A stretch of 64,000 bases of DNA from Streptomyces tanashiensis. Its GTDB lineage: Bacteria > Actinomycetota > Actinomycetes > Streptomycetales > Streptomycetaceae. Where the stretch lies: positions 620,001 to 684,000 of the forward strand of contig NZ_BMRZ01000001.1 of assembly GCF_014648895.1 (NCBI RefSeq), given 5' to 3'. The notes under the pieces are model-generated. The model was not told the DNA's origin. It ran no database searches and saw only the letters and a list, made by a program, of their open reading frames with translations. A program made the position numbers and the translations under genes. Below are positions 43,551 to 52,601 of this stretch, in pieces; the stretch's first letter is position 1; the number at the start of each line of letters is the position of its first letter.

Positions 43551-44090
43551 ATGCCCAATTCTCAGGACATGACGACTGCGCTCGACCCCGGTCTCCTCGA
43601 TGCCCTCCAGCACCAGGTGGCCGTCTTCGCCCGCCGGGCCGAGCAGACCCGCCTCGGCGGCACCGGCCAGCTCCGCAACTCCATGGACCGCGCGGCCTAC
43701 CTCCTCCTCAACCGCCTCGACCAGGAAGGGCCGATGGGGGTGAAGGCGCTCGCGGCGGGCATGGGGATCGACTCGTCCACCGTGACCCGTCAGGTCGCCC
43801 CGCTCGTCGACACCGGCCTGGTGAAGCGGACCTCGCACCCGGAGGACGGGCGGGCGGTCGTCCTCCAGCTGTCGCCGCGCGGGCTCGCGCGTCTGGAGGA
43901 GGTCCGCTCCTCGCGCCGCCAGCTGATGGTCGAGGTCACGGAGGGCTGGACGCCCGACGAGCGGGAGTCCTTCTGCACCCTGCTCACCCGCTTCAACACC
44001 GCCCTGTCCGCGCGGCAGTCGGCGCACACGGGCCACGCGCCTGCCGAGTCGGCGGCGGGCCGGGCCGGGGAGTCCGCGCAGACCTCTTGA
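43551..44090 (+). CDS. MarR-family transcriptional regulator
   Basis: A 179-residue winged-helix regulator. Dimerisation helices flank the domain MGVKALAAGMGIDSSTVTRQVAPLVDTGLVKRTSHPEDGRAVVLQL, with the wing SHPEDGRAV typical of MarR. Ligand and targets are unknown; the sigma-like gene starts 31 bases downstream. The ATG at 43551 has GAGAGAG upstream. An in-frame upstream ATG at 43431 adds 40 residues of no similarity. Confidence 0.9.
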   Translation: MPNSQDMTTALDPGLLDALQHQVAVFARRAEQTRLGGTGQLRNSMDRAAYLLLNRLDQEGPMGVKALAAGMGIDSSTVTRQVAPLVDTGLVKRTSHPEDGRAVVLQLSPRGLARLEEVRSSRRQLMVEVTEGWTPDERESFCTLLTRFNTALSARQSAHTGHAPAESAAGRAGESAQTS

Positions 44091-44121
44091 CCCCGCCCCC
44101 GCGCTGTCCTCAGATGAGGAG

Positions 44122-44592
44122 GTGCGAGAGCAACAGCGCGGACGGAGCGCCGAACAAGCCCACCGCACCCGGGAGTTCGAGGCGTTCGTGGCCGGGGCGG
44201 CGGGCCGGCTGCTGCACGCCGCGACGCTGCTCACCGCGGAGACCCGCACCCGCAACCCGTACGCCCAGGCCCTGCTGACCGCCGCCCTCGCGCACACGTA
44301 CGCGGTGTGGAACCGGCTGCGCGACGAGGACCCGTACGATCTCGCGCGGCGCGACCTCGCCGGCCGCTTCGCGCGCGGCGCCTGGCGCCACCACGGCGGC
44401 CAGGGCGGGGTGCTCGCCGTCCTCACCCCGCAGGAGCGGCTCGTCGTCGTGCTGCGGCTGTACGAAGGGGTCGCGGAGGAGCAGGTGGCGGCGCTGCTCG
44501 GCCTGTCCGAGGCCCGCGTCCGCGCCGTGTGCGCGCGCTCGGTCGCCACCCTCAGGGCCGCCGCCCGGGGCGCCACGGGGGCCGCCGCGTGA
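44122..44592 (+). CDS. Degenerate SigE-family sigma factor-like protein
   Basis: A 156-residue protein with the outline of actinobacterial SigE-family ECF sigma factors: EFEAFVAGAAGRLLHAATLL (region 2.1-like), ALLTAALAHTYAVWNRLRDEDPYDLARRDL (2.3-like) and a fair region 4 (LTPQERLVVVLRLYEGVAEEQVAALLGLSEARVRAVCARSVATLR). The core polymerase-binding DAEDLVQ motif is replaced by NPYAQALL and the linker is short, so activity as a sigma factor is uncertain. The GTG start sits directly after AGGAGG, which is tight. It is followed by a small membrane protein gene. Confidence 0.6.
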   Translation: MREQQRGRSAEQAHRTREFEAFVAGAAGRLLHAATLLTAETRTRNPYAQALLTAALAHTYAVWNRLRDEDPYDLARRDLAGRFARGAWRHHGGQGGVLAVLTPQERLVVVLRLYEGVAEEQVAALLGLSEARVRAVCARSVATLRAAARGATGAAA

Positions 44593-44667
44593 GCCGGGGC
44601 GCGAGCAGGCGCGCGCGCCGGGGTGCCGAAGCCCGTGCCGGCCGGCGGGCGAAGGCCCGTGCGCGCC

Positions 44668-44713
44668 GGCGGGAGGCCCTCGCGTGAGCCGGCGGGAGGC
44701 CGTCGCGTGAGCC
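44668..44713. repeat. 23-bp tandem duplication
   Basis: GGCGGGAGGCCNTCGCGTGA occurs twice with a 23-bp period (44668 and 44691), duplicating a GTG-containing segment just at the start of the small membrane protein gene. The two GTG codons are in different frames. Confidence 0.8.
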
Positions 44714-44958
44714 GGTACGAGGACAAGGAGGCGGCGGTCCGGCGGCTGCTCGACACGCCGCACCCGCCCGTCCCCCGCGACCTCGCGCTGCGGGCCGCCG
44801 AGCGCGGGGCCCGTCGGCTCCACCACGCCCGGCGGGTACGGCGCGTGCTGTGGGCCCTGGGCGCGGTCGCCGTGCTCGCCTTCGTGGTGTGGGCGTCGAT
44901 GACCCGCCCGTGGGAGGTCCCCCCGGCGGAGACGACCCCGCCACTCGAAGGCTGGTGA
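44707..44958 (+). CDS. Small single-pass membrane protein
   Basis: An 83-residue protein: a charged cytoplasmic part (SRYEDKEAAVRRLLDTPHPPVPRDLALRAAERGARRL), one membrane helix (about 48-66) and a short outer tail ending PPLEGW. By position after a sigma-like gene it may be an anti-sigma-type partner; the cytoplasmic part is too short for a classical anti-sigma domain. The GTG at 44707 is chosen for length; there is only a weak GGAGG site. Confidence 0.55.
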   Translation: MSRYEDKEAAVRRLLDTPHPPVPRDLALRAAERGARRLHHARRVRRVLWALGAVAVLAFVVWASMTRPWEVPPAETTPPLEGW

Positions 44959-44982
44959 CGGCCGGGAGGCCCGGCCGTCACC
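44954..44982. terminator. Bidirectional terminator
   Basis: GGTGACGGCCGGG and its exact complement (44954-44966, 44970-44982) form a 13-bp stem with a three-base loop that includes the stop codon of the membrane protein gene, facing the convergent metB. Confidence 0.75.
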
Positions 44983-44992
44983 GCGCGCGGGA

Positions 44993-46147
44993 CTAGCCCA
45001 GCGCCTGACGCAGGTCGGCGAGCAGGTCGTCGACGTTCTCGATGCCCACCGAGATGCGGACCAGGTCGGCCGGGACCTCCAGGGCGGAGCCCGCCACGGA
45101 GGCGTGGGTCATCCGGCCCGGGTGCTCGATGAGGGACTCGACGCCGCCCAGCGACTCACCGAGGGTGAAGAGCTGCGCGCGGTTGCAGACCTCGACGGCC
45201 GCCTCCTCGCCGCCCTGCACGCGGAAGGAGATCATGCCGCCGAAGGAGCGCATCTGCTTGGCCGCGATCTCGTGCCCCGGGTGCTCCGGGAGACCCGGGT
45301 AGAGGACCTGGGTGACCTTCGGGTGCTGGGTGAGCATCTCGGCGATCTTCGTCGCGTTCTCGCTGTGCCGGTCCATGCGCACGGCGAGGGTCTTGATGCC
45401 GCGCAGCACGATCCACGAGTCGAAGGGCCCGGCGACCGCGCCCATCGCGTTCTGGTGGTAGGCGAGTTCCTCGCCGAGCGCCTCGTCCGCGGTCACCAGG
45501 GCGCCGCCGACGACGTCGGAGTGGCCGCCCATGTACTTGGTGAGCGAGTGCACGACGACGTCCGCGCCGAGCGCCAGCGGCTGCTGGAGGTAGGGCGAGG
45601 CGAAGGTGTTGTCGACGACGAGCTTCACGCCGGCCTGGCGGGCGACGCCGGCGACGGCCTCGATGTCGGTGATGCCGAGGAGCGGGTTCGAGGGGGTCTC
45701 GACCCAGATCAGCTTCGTGCGGTCGTTGACCGCACCGCGCACCGACTCGATGTCGGAGGTGTTCGCGACGGAGAAGTCCACGCCCCAGCGCTGCACGACC
45801 TTGGCGAAGAGCCGGAAGGTGCCGCCGTAGGCGTCGTTCGGGATGACCACGTGGTCGCCGGGCACGAGGAGCGTGCGCAGCAGGCAGTCCTCGGCGGCGA
45901 GGCCCGAGGCGAAGGCGAGACCGCGACGGCCGCCCTCCAGGGCCGCGAGGTTCTCCTCCAGGGCGGTACGGGTCGGGTTGGCGCTGCGGCTGTACTCGTA
46001 ACCTCCGCGCAGCCCGCCCACGCCGTCCTGCTTGTAGGTGGACACCTGGTAGATGGGCGGGACGACCGCGCCGGTCAGCGGGTCGGCGGTGTTGCCCGCG
46101 TGGATCGCGCGGGTCTCGAAGCTCTGATGAGAGTGCTGGTCGCTCAT
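44993..46147 (-). CDS. metB: Cystathionine gamma-synthase
   Basis: A 384-residue PLP enzyme of the Cys/Met metabolism family. SLTKYMGGHSDVVGG contains the PLP lysine (K204), and the N-terminal EYSRSANPTRTALEENLAALEGG is typical. It joins O-acyl-homoserine and cysteine to cystathionine, though some relatives act as gamma-lyases or sulfhydrylases; sequence alone does not fully separate them. The ATG at 46147 faces the divergent TPR-like gene. Confidence 0.88.
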   Translation of the reverse strand: MSDQHSHQSFETRAIHAGNTADPLTGAVVPPIYQVSTYKQDGVGGLRGGYEYSRSANPTRTALEENLAALEGGRRGLAFASGLAAEDCLLRTLLVPGDHVVIPNDAYGGTFRLFAKVVQRWGVDFSVANTSDIESVRGAVNDRTKLIWVETPSNPLLGITDIEAVAGVARQAGVKLVVDNTFASPYLQQPLALGADVVVHSLTKYMGGHSDVVGGALVTADEALGEELAYHQNAMGAVAGPFDSWIVLRGIKTLAVRMDRHSENATKIAEMLTQHPKVTQVLYPGLPEHPGHEIAAKQMRSFGGMISFRVQGGEEAAVEVCNRAQLFTLGESLGGVESLIEHPGRMTHASVAGSALEVPADLVRISVGIENVDDLLADLRQALG

Positions 46148-46219
46148 GAGTCAGGAGCGTAGTGCCGCGGGCCTCCCGCCGCTTCGTTCGTCTCACCGGG
46201 TGTCCTGGACAATGGACAC

Positions 46220-47329
46220 ATGGAGATTCTCTGGTTCCTGATCGCGCTCGGCCTGCTCTTCGGCGTCCTCGGTCCCTACCTGCTGCGCCGCCGGGGCGGC
46301 GGCGGGATCCGGCAGGTCGCGCCGGGGGCGCCGGACGCGGCGGACCCGGAGGCGTACGGCTTCGTGCGACAGGAGGACCAGGACGTGCGGCTGCCGGGCT
46401 CCGACGACGAGCTCCTCCACGTCCTCGACGTCGTCCAGGCCACCCAGGACTGGCGGCCGGCCTCGCGGCTGCTCGCCGCCACGGGCAAGGAGGGCGAGGT
46501 GCGCTGGCAGCGCGTCCAGGCCTTCGCGGGCGCGGCCTCCCTCGAACTGCAGCAGCGGCCCGGCGCCGGCGGGGCGTGGCTGCGGACCTGGCGGGCGGAG
46601 GCCCCGAAGGACGCGGGCGGCGCGGCCGTGCACGCCGAGTTCCTGGTCCAGCAGGCCTGGCGCTCCTCGGCGGCGGGGACGGACGACTTCCGGATCATCC
46701 TGGAGGAGGCGCTGAAGGTCACCGAGGAGGCGGCGCTGCTCGCCCCGGGCGACCCCGTCCCGTACATCACGCAGCTCGCGGTGGCGCGGGGGCTCGGCTA
46801 CGACCACGAGCGGTTCGACCAGGTGTGGGCGCAGGTGATCGACCGCGCGCCGGCCCACATGGGGGCGCATCTGGCGGCCCTGCACTACTGGTGCGAGAAG
46901 TGGCACGGCTCCCGCGAGGAGGCCGACCACTTCGCGACGACGGCCGCGGCGCGCGCCCCGCACGGCTCGCTGCTCGCCGCGCTGCCGCTGTTCGCGGTGT
47001 TCGAGCACGTGCCGGACGTGGTGCTCGTGCAGGACTTCTTCCGTACGGCGGTGGTGTCCAAGGCGATGGACGGGGCGCTGTACGCGGTCCACTCGGCCCG
47101 CGCCGACGACCCGATGCTCGCGCACGTCCGCCATCTGCTCGTCTGGTTCCTGGTGCGCTCGGAGCGCTGGGCGGAGGCCATGCACCAGCTGGTCCGGGTC
47201 GACGGGCACATCGGCGCGGTGCCGTGGACGCTGAACGCGGACCCGGCGGAGGCGTACACGCTCTTCCGGAACCTGGCGGTCGCGGGCTACGAGGCGAACG
47301 GCGGCAGCCCGGCGACGCTGCCGCGCTGA
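46220..47329 (+). CDS. Membrane-anchored TPR-like protein (paralog A)
   Basis: A 369-residue protein with one N-terminal membrane helix (MEILWFLIALGLLFGVLGPYL) followed by a helical, tetratricopeptide-like body. It shares with the gene at 49129-50256 the motifs YWCEKWHGSREEA, AARAPHGSLLAALPLFAVFEH, HLLVWFLVRSERWAEAM and VDGHIGAVPW. The pair flanks an M48 peptidase gene. I know no function for this family; a scaffold or sensor at the inner membrane face is inference. The start ATG is supported by the helix at the very N-terminus. Confidence 0.75.
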   Translation: MEILWFLIALGLLFGVLGPYLLRRRGGGGIRQVAPGAPDAADPEAYGFVRQEDQDVRLPGSDDELLHVLDVVQATQDWRPASRLLAATGKEGEVRWQRVQAFAGAASLELQQRPGAGGAWLRTWRAEAPKDAGGAAVHAEFLVQQAWRSSAAGTDDFRIILEEALKVTEEAALLAPGDPVPYITQLAVARGLGYDHERFDQVWAQVIDRAPAHMGAHLAALHYWCEKWHGSREEADHFATTAAARAPHGSLLAALPLFAVFEHVPDVVLVQDFFRTAVVSKAMDGALYAVHSARADDPMLAHVRHLLVWFLVRSERWAEAMHQLVRVDGHIGAVPWTLNADPAEAYTLFRNLAVAGYEANGGSPATLPR

Positions 47330-47470
47330 CCGGCCGGCCGACCCGCCGTCACCTGCGCGAACCCACGGAATCCAGGTGGACGGTATCCGTCCCCGTGGGC
47401 CATGATCGAGACTCCCCCCACCTGCTCGTACGATGATCGTCACGCCTTTCCCGTGGGGGGAATCTGCCCG

Positions 47471-49132
47471 ATGGGCGCCACTCTGCGCGCGCTGCGCGCC
47501 CTCGTCCTGCTCGCCGGCTTCCACCTGCTCGGCCTCCTCCTGCTCGCCCTGCTCGGCGCGCTGGACTGGGTGGCCTGGCGGTGGGCTCCGGCCGTGTGGG
47601 CGCTCAAGACGTACGCCCTGAGCTTCGTCCTCGCCGTCCCCGTCGTCCGCGGCATGCTCATGCTCCGCACCCCCCGGGACGAGGGCGTCGCCGGCGTCCC
47701 CGTCACCGAGGCCGAGGAGCCCCGGCTCTGGGCGGCCGTACGCGAACTCGCCGGGCGCGTCGGGACCCGGGCGCCCGACGAGATCCGGCTCACCGCCGAC
47801 ATGAACGCCGCCGTCACCGAGGACGCCCGCCTCCTCGGCCTCCGCGGCGGCACCCGCCGCCTCTACCTCGGACTCCCCCTGGTGGCCGGCCTCCCCGAGG
47901 CCCGGCTGCGCGCCGTGCTCGCCCACGAGCTCGGCCACTACGCCAACTCCGACACCCGCCTCTCCGGCATCACCGAACGCAGCCGCCTCCACGTCGCCCG
48001 CACCGTCGGCCGGTTCGAGGAGAAGTCCGGCCTCAAGGTCGCCAAGGAACGCGCCCGGCAGGAACGGAAGTCCGCCCGGCGGGTCGCCAAGGGCAAGACG
48101 GCCAAGGAGGTCGACACCACCGGAGCCGGCTTCTCGTACCGCGTGATGGCGCGGATCTACACGGCGTACGGCCGCTTCTCCATGCGCGCCACCCAGAGCG
48201 GCTCCCGCCGCCAGGAGATCGCCGCCGACCTCGCCGCCGCCCGCATCGCCGGCCGCGACGCCACCGCGTCGGCGCTGCGCGCGCTTCCGGCGCTCGACAC
48301 GGCGCACGAGTTCTACCTGAACTCGTACGCCACCCTCGGCGTCGAGTTCGGGATGCTGCCGCCGCACGGGGAGGTCTTCGGCGGAGTACGCCACCTGCTC
48401 GACGCCCGCGCGGAGGAACTGGCCGGGATGCGCGCCGAACTGCCCACCGAACCCGCCACCCCGTACGACTCGCACCCGCCGACCGCCGAGCGCGTCGCCA
48501 CGATCGAGTCCCTGCCCGACGACGGCCGGTCCGCGGAGGAGGACCGCCCGGCCTTCGCTCTGTTCGCCTCCCCCGAGGCGGCCCTGCGCGCGGTCGAGGA
48601 CGCCACCCTGACCCCGGAGGCGCTGTCGATGCGCCGACTCGACTGGCCGGAGCTGGTCCACGCGTCGATGACCGCGCGCTACGTCCGGGACACGGAGCCG
48701 CTGCGCACGGCGATCACGGAACTGCCCGGGACGCGGGACGATCGGGCGGCCGGCGAGGGCACCGCCCTGGACCTCGGCCTCGGCCTCGCCATCGCCCGTC
48801 AGACCGAGGCCTTCCTCGACGCCGTCGACACCGGTGCGGTCTGGGACCTCGTCGACCGGCTTCCCAAGTCCGAGGAGGCCGCCGCCGCCACCGGGCGGGC
48901 GGCCCGCGAGTTCGCCCGCTCCTCGCTGCGACGCGAACTCGCCCGCCTCCTGACGACCGCGCTCACCGCGGACGGCCGGGCCCGCTGGCAGCTCTCCTGG
49001 TCGGCCCCCGCGTCCCTGCTGCTCCCCGACGGGTACGCCGACGAACTCCCCGCGGCCCTGGACGCGGCGATCGCGGACCGCCCCGACACCGAGCCGCTGC
49101 GCAAGCTGCTGGCGACCGGCGGCGCGCTGTGA
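47471..49132 (+). CDS. M48-family membrane metallopeptidase
   Basis: A 553-residue protein with two N-terminal membrane segments (about 9-32 and 43-65) and an M48 peptidase domain: AHELGHYANSDTRL gives H152, E153 and H156, and RRQEIAADLAA gives the third zinc ligand E249. The C-terminal 250 residues are an extra Ala-rich helical domain not found in HtpX. It probably cleaves membrane or extracytoplasmic proteins, as in HtpX-like quality control. The ATG at 47471 has GGGGGGAA upstream. It overlaps the following paralog by four bases. Confidence 0.85.
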   Translation: MGATLRALRALVLLAGFHLLGLLLLALLGALDWVAWRWAPAVWALKTYALSFVLAVPVVRGMLMLRTPRDEGVAGVPVTEAEEPRLWAAVRELAGRVGTRAPDEIRLTADMNAAVTEDARLLGLRGGTRRLYLGLPLVAGLPEARLRAVLAHELGHYANSDTRLSGITERSRLHVARTVGRFEEKSGLKVAKERARQERKSARRVAKGKTAKEVDTTGAGFSYRVMARIYTAYGRFSMRATQSGSRRQEIAADLAAARIAGRDATASALRALPALDTAHEFYLNSYATLGVEFGMLPPHGEVFGGVRHLLDARAEELAGMRAELPTEPATPYDSHPPTAERVATIESLPDDGRSAEEDRPAFALFASPEAALRAVEDATLTPEALSMRRLDWPELVHASMTARYVRDTEPLRTAITELPGTRDDRAAGEGTALDLGLGLAIARQTEAFLDAVDTGAVWDLVDRLPKSEEAAAATGRAAREFARSSLRRELARLLTTALTADGRARWQLSWSAPASLLLPDGYADELPAALDAAIADRPDTEPLRKLLATGGAL

Positions 49133-50256
49133 CCGTACTGCTCTGGATCGTCCTGACCCCGCTCGCGCTGTGCGTGGCGGCCGTCGCCCTCGTCTTCCTC
49201 GTGGCGATCGTCCGCGGCCTCACCCGGGACGTCCGCACCGACCCCGGTGCCGCGGAGACCGCCGCCCGGGTCGCCGCGCACGGGCTGCTGCCCGCCGAGC
49301 GGCAGCACACCGAACGGGCCGCGCCCCTGGCCCCCGCCCTCGCCGTGGCGCTGGCCGCCGCCCGGGCCGGAGACTGGGCGCCTGCCGCCGAGCTGCTCGA
49401 CGCGACCGCGGAGGCCCGCGACTGGGAGGGCCGCACGGCGCTCTGCGAGCGGCTCGCGGATCTGGCCGCCGAGGAGGACGGGTGGCTGCGGGACTGGGAG
49501 GAGGCCCGGCCGGCCGATCCGGGGGCGGCGCTGGTGCGGGCACGCGGGACGGTGTTCCTGGCGTGGAACGTACGGGGCGGGCAGCGGGACGAGGACACCA
49601 CGCAGGAGCAGGCCGAGGGGTTCCGCCGCGTCCTGGCCCGCTCCCGGGCGGAGCACACGCGCGCGGTGGCCCTGGCGCCGGCGGAGGACCCCGCGCCGTA
49701 CGTGGGCGCGATCTGGACGGCGATGGGCCTCGGCCTGCCCCACGAGGAGCTGCGGCGGCTCTGGCACGAGGTCACCGACCGGGCCCCGCACCACTACGAG
49801 GCGCACTTCGCGGCGCTGCAGTACTGGTGCGGCAAGTGGTGCGGCTCGGCGGAGCAGGCGCACGCCTTCGCGGTACGGGCGGCGGCGGGCGCCCCGGCCG
49901 GCAGCCTGCTGACGGCGCTCCCGCTGATCGCCCACTTCGAGCACGACACCTCGGACGCGACGGACGTCGACCGGACGCCGGAGATGTACGCGGCCGTGGA
50001 CGCGCTCCTCGCGGACGTGACCGCCGCCGACCCTGACCACCCGCGCCTCCCGGAGGCCCGGCACCTGCTGGCGTACTACCTCTGGCTCCAGGACCGGCAC
50101 ACGGAGGCGATGGAGCAGTTCCGCCTGGTGGACGGCTACGTCGGCGCCCTGCCCTGGCGGTACAAGACGGACCCGGCGGAGGAGTTCTGCCGGGCCCGCG
50201 ACGACTGCGCGGGGCACGTACCGGACGGGGAATCCCGCCCGCCCCTGCGGCGTTGA
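49129..50256 (+). CDS. Membrane-anchored TPR-like protein (paralog B)
   Basis: A 375-residue protein with an N-terminal membrane helix ([21 protein letters not shown]) and a helical body. It shares [52 protein letters not shown] and [10 protein letters not shown] with the gene at 46220. It starts with a GTG overlapping the M48 stop by four bases, so it is translationally coupled to the peptidase. Function unknown. Confidence 0.75.
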   Translation: MTVLLWIVLTPLALCVAAVALVFLVAIVRGLTRDVRTDPGAAETAARVAAHGLLPAERQHTERAAPLAPALAVALAAARAGDWAPAAELLDATAEARDWEGRTALCERLADLAAEEDGWLRDWEEARPADPGAALVRARGTVFLAWNVRGGQRDEDTTQEQAEGFRRVLARSRAEHTRAVALAPAEDPAPYVGAIWTAMGLGLPHEELRRLWHEVTDRAPHHYEAHFAALQYWCGKWCGSAEQAHAFAVRAAAGAPAGSLLTALPLIAHFEHDTSDATDVDRTPEMYAAVDALLADVTAADPDHPRLPEARHLLAYYLWLQDRHTEAMEQFRLVDGYVGALPWRYKTDPAEEFCRARDDCAGHVPDGESRPPLRR

Positions 50257-50288
50257 CAGGACTGCCGACCGTCGAGGAGAGATGCAGC

Positions 50289-50954
50289 ATGTTCCTGTCC
50301 CGCACCCCCGTCCTCCCCACCCCCGAGCAGGCCCTGCCCGGCCGGGCCGAGCCGGAGTTCTCCGTCCCGGAGCGCCACACCGTCCTCGGCAACCCGCTCC
50401 TCGGCCCCTACCCGGAGGGCCTTGAGGTCGCCGACTTCGCGCTGGGCTGTTTCTGGGGGGCCGAGCGCAAGTTCTGGCAGACCGAGGGCGTCTGGACGAC
50501 CCTCGTCGGCTACCAGGGCGGCATCACGCCGAACCCGGCGTACGAGGAGGTCTGCTCGGGCCTGACCGGGCACACCGAGGTCGTCCGCGTCGTCTTCGAC
50601 CCGTCGAAGGTCTCGTACGCGTCGCTCCTGAAGCTCTTCTGGGAGTCCCACGACCCCACGCAGGGCTTCCGCCAGGGCAACGACGTGGGCACCCAGTACC
50701 GCTCGGCGGTCTACACCCACTCCCCCGCCCAGGCGGAGCAGGCGGAGGCCTCCCGCGAGGCCTACCAGAAGGTCCTGACGGGCTCCGGCTACGGAGAGAT
50801 CACCACGACCGTCCTGCCGGCCGACGGGACCCGCCCCTTCTACCCGGCGGAGGCCTACCACCAGCAGTACCTCGACAAGAACCCGGCGGGCTACTGCGGC
50901 ATCGGCGGCACGGGCCTGTCCTGCCCGATCGGCGTCGCGAAGGCGGACGGCTGA
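50289..50954 (+). CDS. msrA: Peptide methionine sulfoxide reductase MsrA
   Basis: A 221-residue MsrA reducing methionine-S-sulfoxide. [10 protein letters not shown] has the catalytic cysteine C54, and the C-terminal [11 protein letters not shown] supplies resolving cysteines C203 and C212. The N-terminal extension of 40 residues before the core is usual for actinobacteria. The ATG at 50289 has GAGGAGAG upstream. It ends ten bases from the convergent DUF1330 gene. Confidence 0.95.
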   Translation: MFLSRTPVLPTPEQALPGRAEPEFSVPERHTVLGNPLLGPYPEGLEVADFALGCFWGAERKFWQTEGVWTTLVGYQGGITPNPAYEEVCSGLTGHTEVVRVVFDPSKVSYASLLKLFWESHDPTQGFRQGNDVGTQYRSAVYTHSPAQAEQAEASREAYQKVLTGSGYGEITTTVLPADGTRPFYPAEAYHQQYLDKNPAGYCGIGGTGLSCPIGVAKADG

Positions 50955-50964
50955 GTCCCGCTCG

Positions 50965-51318
50965 TCAGGTTCGGGCGACGGCCGCGCGGAGACGGGCGGC
51001 CGTCGCCGCCGCCTCGTAGCCCTCCGGGACGCCTTCGACCAGGAGGACGTCGCCGGTCATGTGGCGGGTGCGGAGGGGGATCAGGGCCTGGTAGGGCTCG
51101 GAGTCGTACCAGGCGCGGGCGTTCTCGTACGTCGGGAAGCCGATGATCACGAGGGCGCCGGGCCAGGTGCCCTCGCGGACCTCGCGGGCGGGGGCGCCGT
51201 GGACGAGGAAGCGGCCGCCGAAGGGGTCCAGGGTGGCCTGGATCCGCTCCATGTAGGTGAAGACCTCCTCGTCGAGGACGGGCTTCGGGTGCAGGTTTCC
51301 GATGGCGTATGCGGTCAT
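50965..51318 (-). CDS. DUF1330 protein
   Basis: A 117-residue protein of the DUF1330 (dimeric ferredoxin-like) family: MTAYAIGNL at the start, LDPFGGRFLVHG and GFPTYENARAWYDSEPYQ in the core. Function unknown. The ATG at 51318 gives the usual family N-terminus; an ATG at 51339 would add seven residues. It follows adh on the same strand, separated by a fragment of a second DUF1330 gene. Confidence 0.85.
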   Translation of the reverse strand: MTAYAIGNLHPKPVLDEEVFTYMERIQATLDPFGGRFLVHGAPAREVREGTWPGALVIIGFPTYENARAWYDSEPYQALIPLRTRHMTGDVLLVEGVPEGYEAAATAARLRAAVART

Positions 51319-51366
51319 GACGCCAGCGTGCCGGGGCATGCCGTACCGGGTCGATTACCCGGGACG

Positions 51367-51420
51367 TCATGCCCCGGCCGTCATGTACCGGCCGCCGAAG
51401 GGGTCGAGGGCCGCCGTCGG
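51367..51420 (-). pseudogene. Fragment of a second DUF1330 gene
   Basis: Directly after the adh stop codon, the minus strand reads PTAALDPFGGRYMTAGA then stop. AALDPFGGRY matches ATLDPFGGRF of the neighbouring DUF1330 protein, and the DNA shares the run GGCCGCCGAAGGGGTC with it. There is no start codon and the rest is missing, so it is a remnant of a duplicated or recombined copy. Confidence 0.7.
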
Positions 51421-52473
51421 TCAGATCGTCGACGTGTCGATCACGAAGCGGTAGCGGACGTCGCTCTTCACGACCCGCTCGTACGCCTCGTTGATCTGGT
51501 CCGCGCGGATCAGTTCGATCTCCGCGCCCAGGCCGTGCTCGGCGCAGAAGTCGAGCATCTCCTGGGTCTCGGCGATGCCTCCGATCATCGAGCCGGCGAG
51601 GGTCTTGCGGCCGCCGATGAGGGAGAAGAGGCCGACCTTGACGGGCTCCTCGGGGGCGCCGACGTTCACCAGGGCGCCGTCCGTCCTGACCAGGCTCAGG
51701 TAGGCGTCGAAGTCGAGCGGCGCCGAGACCGTGGAGATCACCAGGTCGAAGGTGCCGGCGAGCTCGGTGAAGGTCCGCGGGTCGCTGGTCGCGTGGAAGT
51801 GGTCGGCGCCCAGCTTCAGGCCGTCCTCCCGCTTGCGCAGCGACTGGCTGAGGACGGTCACCTCGGCGCCCAGCGCGTGGGCGATCTTGACGCCCATGTG
51901 GCCGAGACCGCCGAGGCCGACGATCGCGACCTTCTTGCCGGGGCCGGCCTGCCAGTGGGCGAGCGGGGAGTAGAGGGTGATGCCGGCGCAGAGCAGCGGG
52001 GCGGCCTCGTCCAGGCCGATGCCCTCGGGGATGCGCAGGGTGTAGTTCTCGTCGACGACGATGTGGGTGGAGTAGCCGCCGTACGTCGGCTCGCCGTTCT
52101 TGTCGAGCGCGTTGTACGTGCCGGTCATGCCGCTGGTGCAGTACTGCTCCAGGCCGCGCAGGCAGTACGCGCACTCCCGGCAGGAGTCGACGAAGCAGCC
52201 GACGCCGACCCGGTCGCCGACCCGGAACTTCGTCACGCCGGGACCGACCTCGGCGACGATCCCGGCGATCTCGTGTCCGGGGACCATCGGGAAGATGCCC
52301 TCGCCCCAGCCGTCGGTGGCCTGGTGGATGTCCGAGTGGCAGATTCCGGCGTACTTGATCTCGATGAGGACGTCGTGCTCGCCGACGGGCCGGCGCGGCA
52401 CGGTGGTGCGCTCCAGCGGGGCGTTGGCGGCGGGTGCGGCGTACGCGGGGACGGTGGTCGCGTTCGTGGTCAT
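51421..52473 (-). CDS. Zinc-dependent NAD(P) alcohol dehydrogenase
   Basis: A 350-residue medium-chain dehydrogenase of the cinnamyl-alcohol-dehydrogenase group (like AdhC/YahK, mostly NADPH-dependent aldehyde reductases). Catalytic zinc ligands: GICHSDIH with C45 and GHE with H67-E68. Structural zinc loop: [15 protein letters not shown]. Cofactor site: [10 protein letters not shown]. The ATG at 52473 is divergent from an MmyB-type regulator gene, a pairing that suggests local control. Confidence 0.92.
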   Translation of the reverse strand: MTTNATTVPAYAAPAANAPLERTTVPRRPVGEHDVLIEIKYAGICHSDIHQATDGWGEGIFPMVPGHEIAGIVAEVGPGVTKFRVGDRVGVGCFVDSCRECAYCLRGLEQYCTSGMTGTYNALDKNGEPTYGGYSTHIVVDENYTLRIPEGIGLDEAAPLLCAGITLYSPLAHWQAGPGKKVAIVGLGGLGHMGVKIAHALGAEVTVLSQSLRKREDGLKLGADHFHATSDPRTFTELAGTFDLVISTVSAPLDFDAYLSLVRTDGALVNVGAPEEPVKVGLFSLIGGRKTLAGSMIGGIAETQEMLDFCAEHGLGAEIELIRADQINEAYERVVKSDVRYRFVIDTSTI

Positions 52474-52518
52474 GCGTCCAGCGTGCCGGAGCGCGAGGAA
52501 CGTACCCAGCCACCTGTT

Positions 52519-52550
52519 CTGCCTACGACCGGTGTGCCTACCACTGGCAG
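52519..52550. promoter_or_regulatory. Candidate operator between adh and its divergent regulator
   Basis: TGCCTAC is repeated at 52520-52526 and 52535-52541, and CTGCC (52519) pairs with GGCAG (52546-52550). The block lies in the middle of the 128-base divergent region, where the regulator could bind to control both genes. Confidence 0.4.
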
Positions 52551-52587
52551 GGTCAGGATCGTACGTCCGTCCGCGCGGGCCGGCGGC

Positions 52588-52593
52588 GATAAT
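52588..52593 (+). promoter_or_regulatory. GATAAT -10 box suggesting a leaderless transcript
   Basis: GATAAT ends eight bases before the ATG at 52602 and no ribosome site is present. With this spacing transcription would begin at or next to the start codon, so the regulator mRNA is probably leaderless. Confidence 0.55.
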
Positions 52594-52601
52594 CGGGCGG
52601 T

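Noticed and set aside
44589..44706. Extra GTG-started genes at the repeated GTGAGCCGG sites
   Set aside because: The GTG codons are in frames that do not continue as coding sequence; they are explained by the 23-bp duplication.
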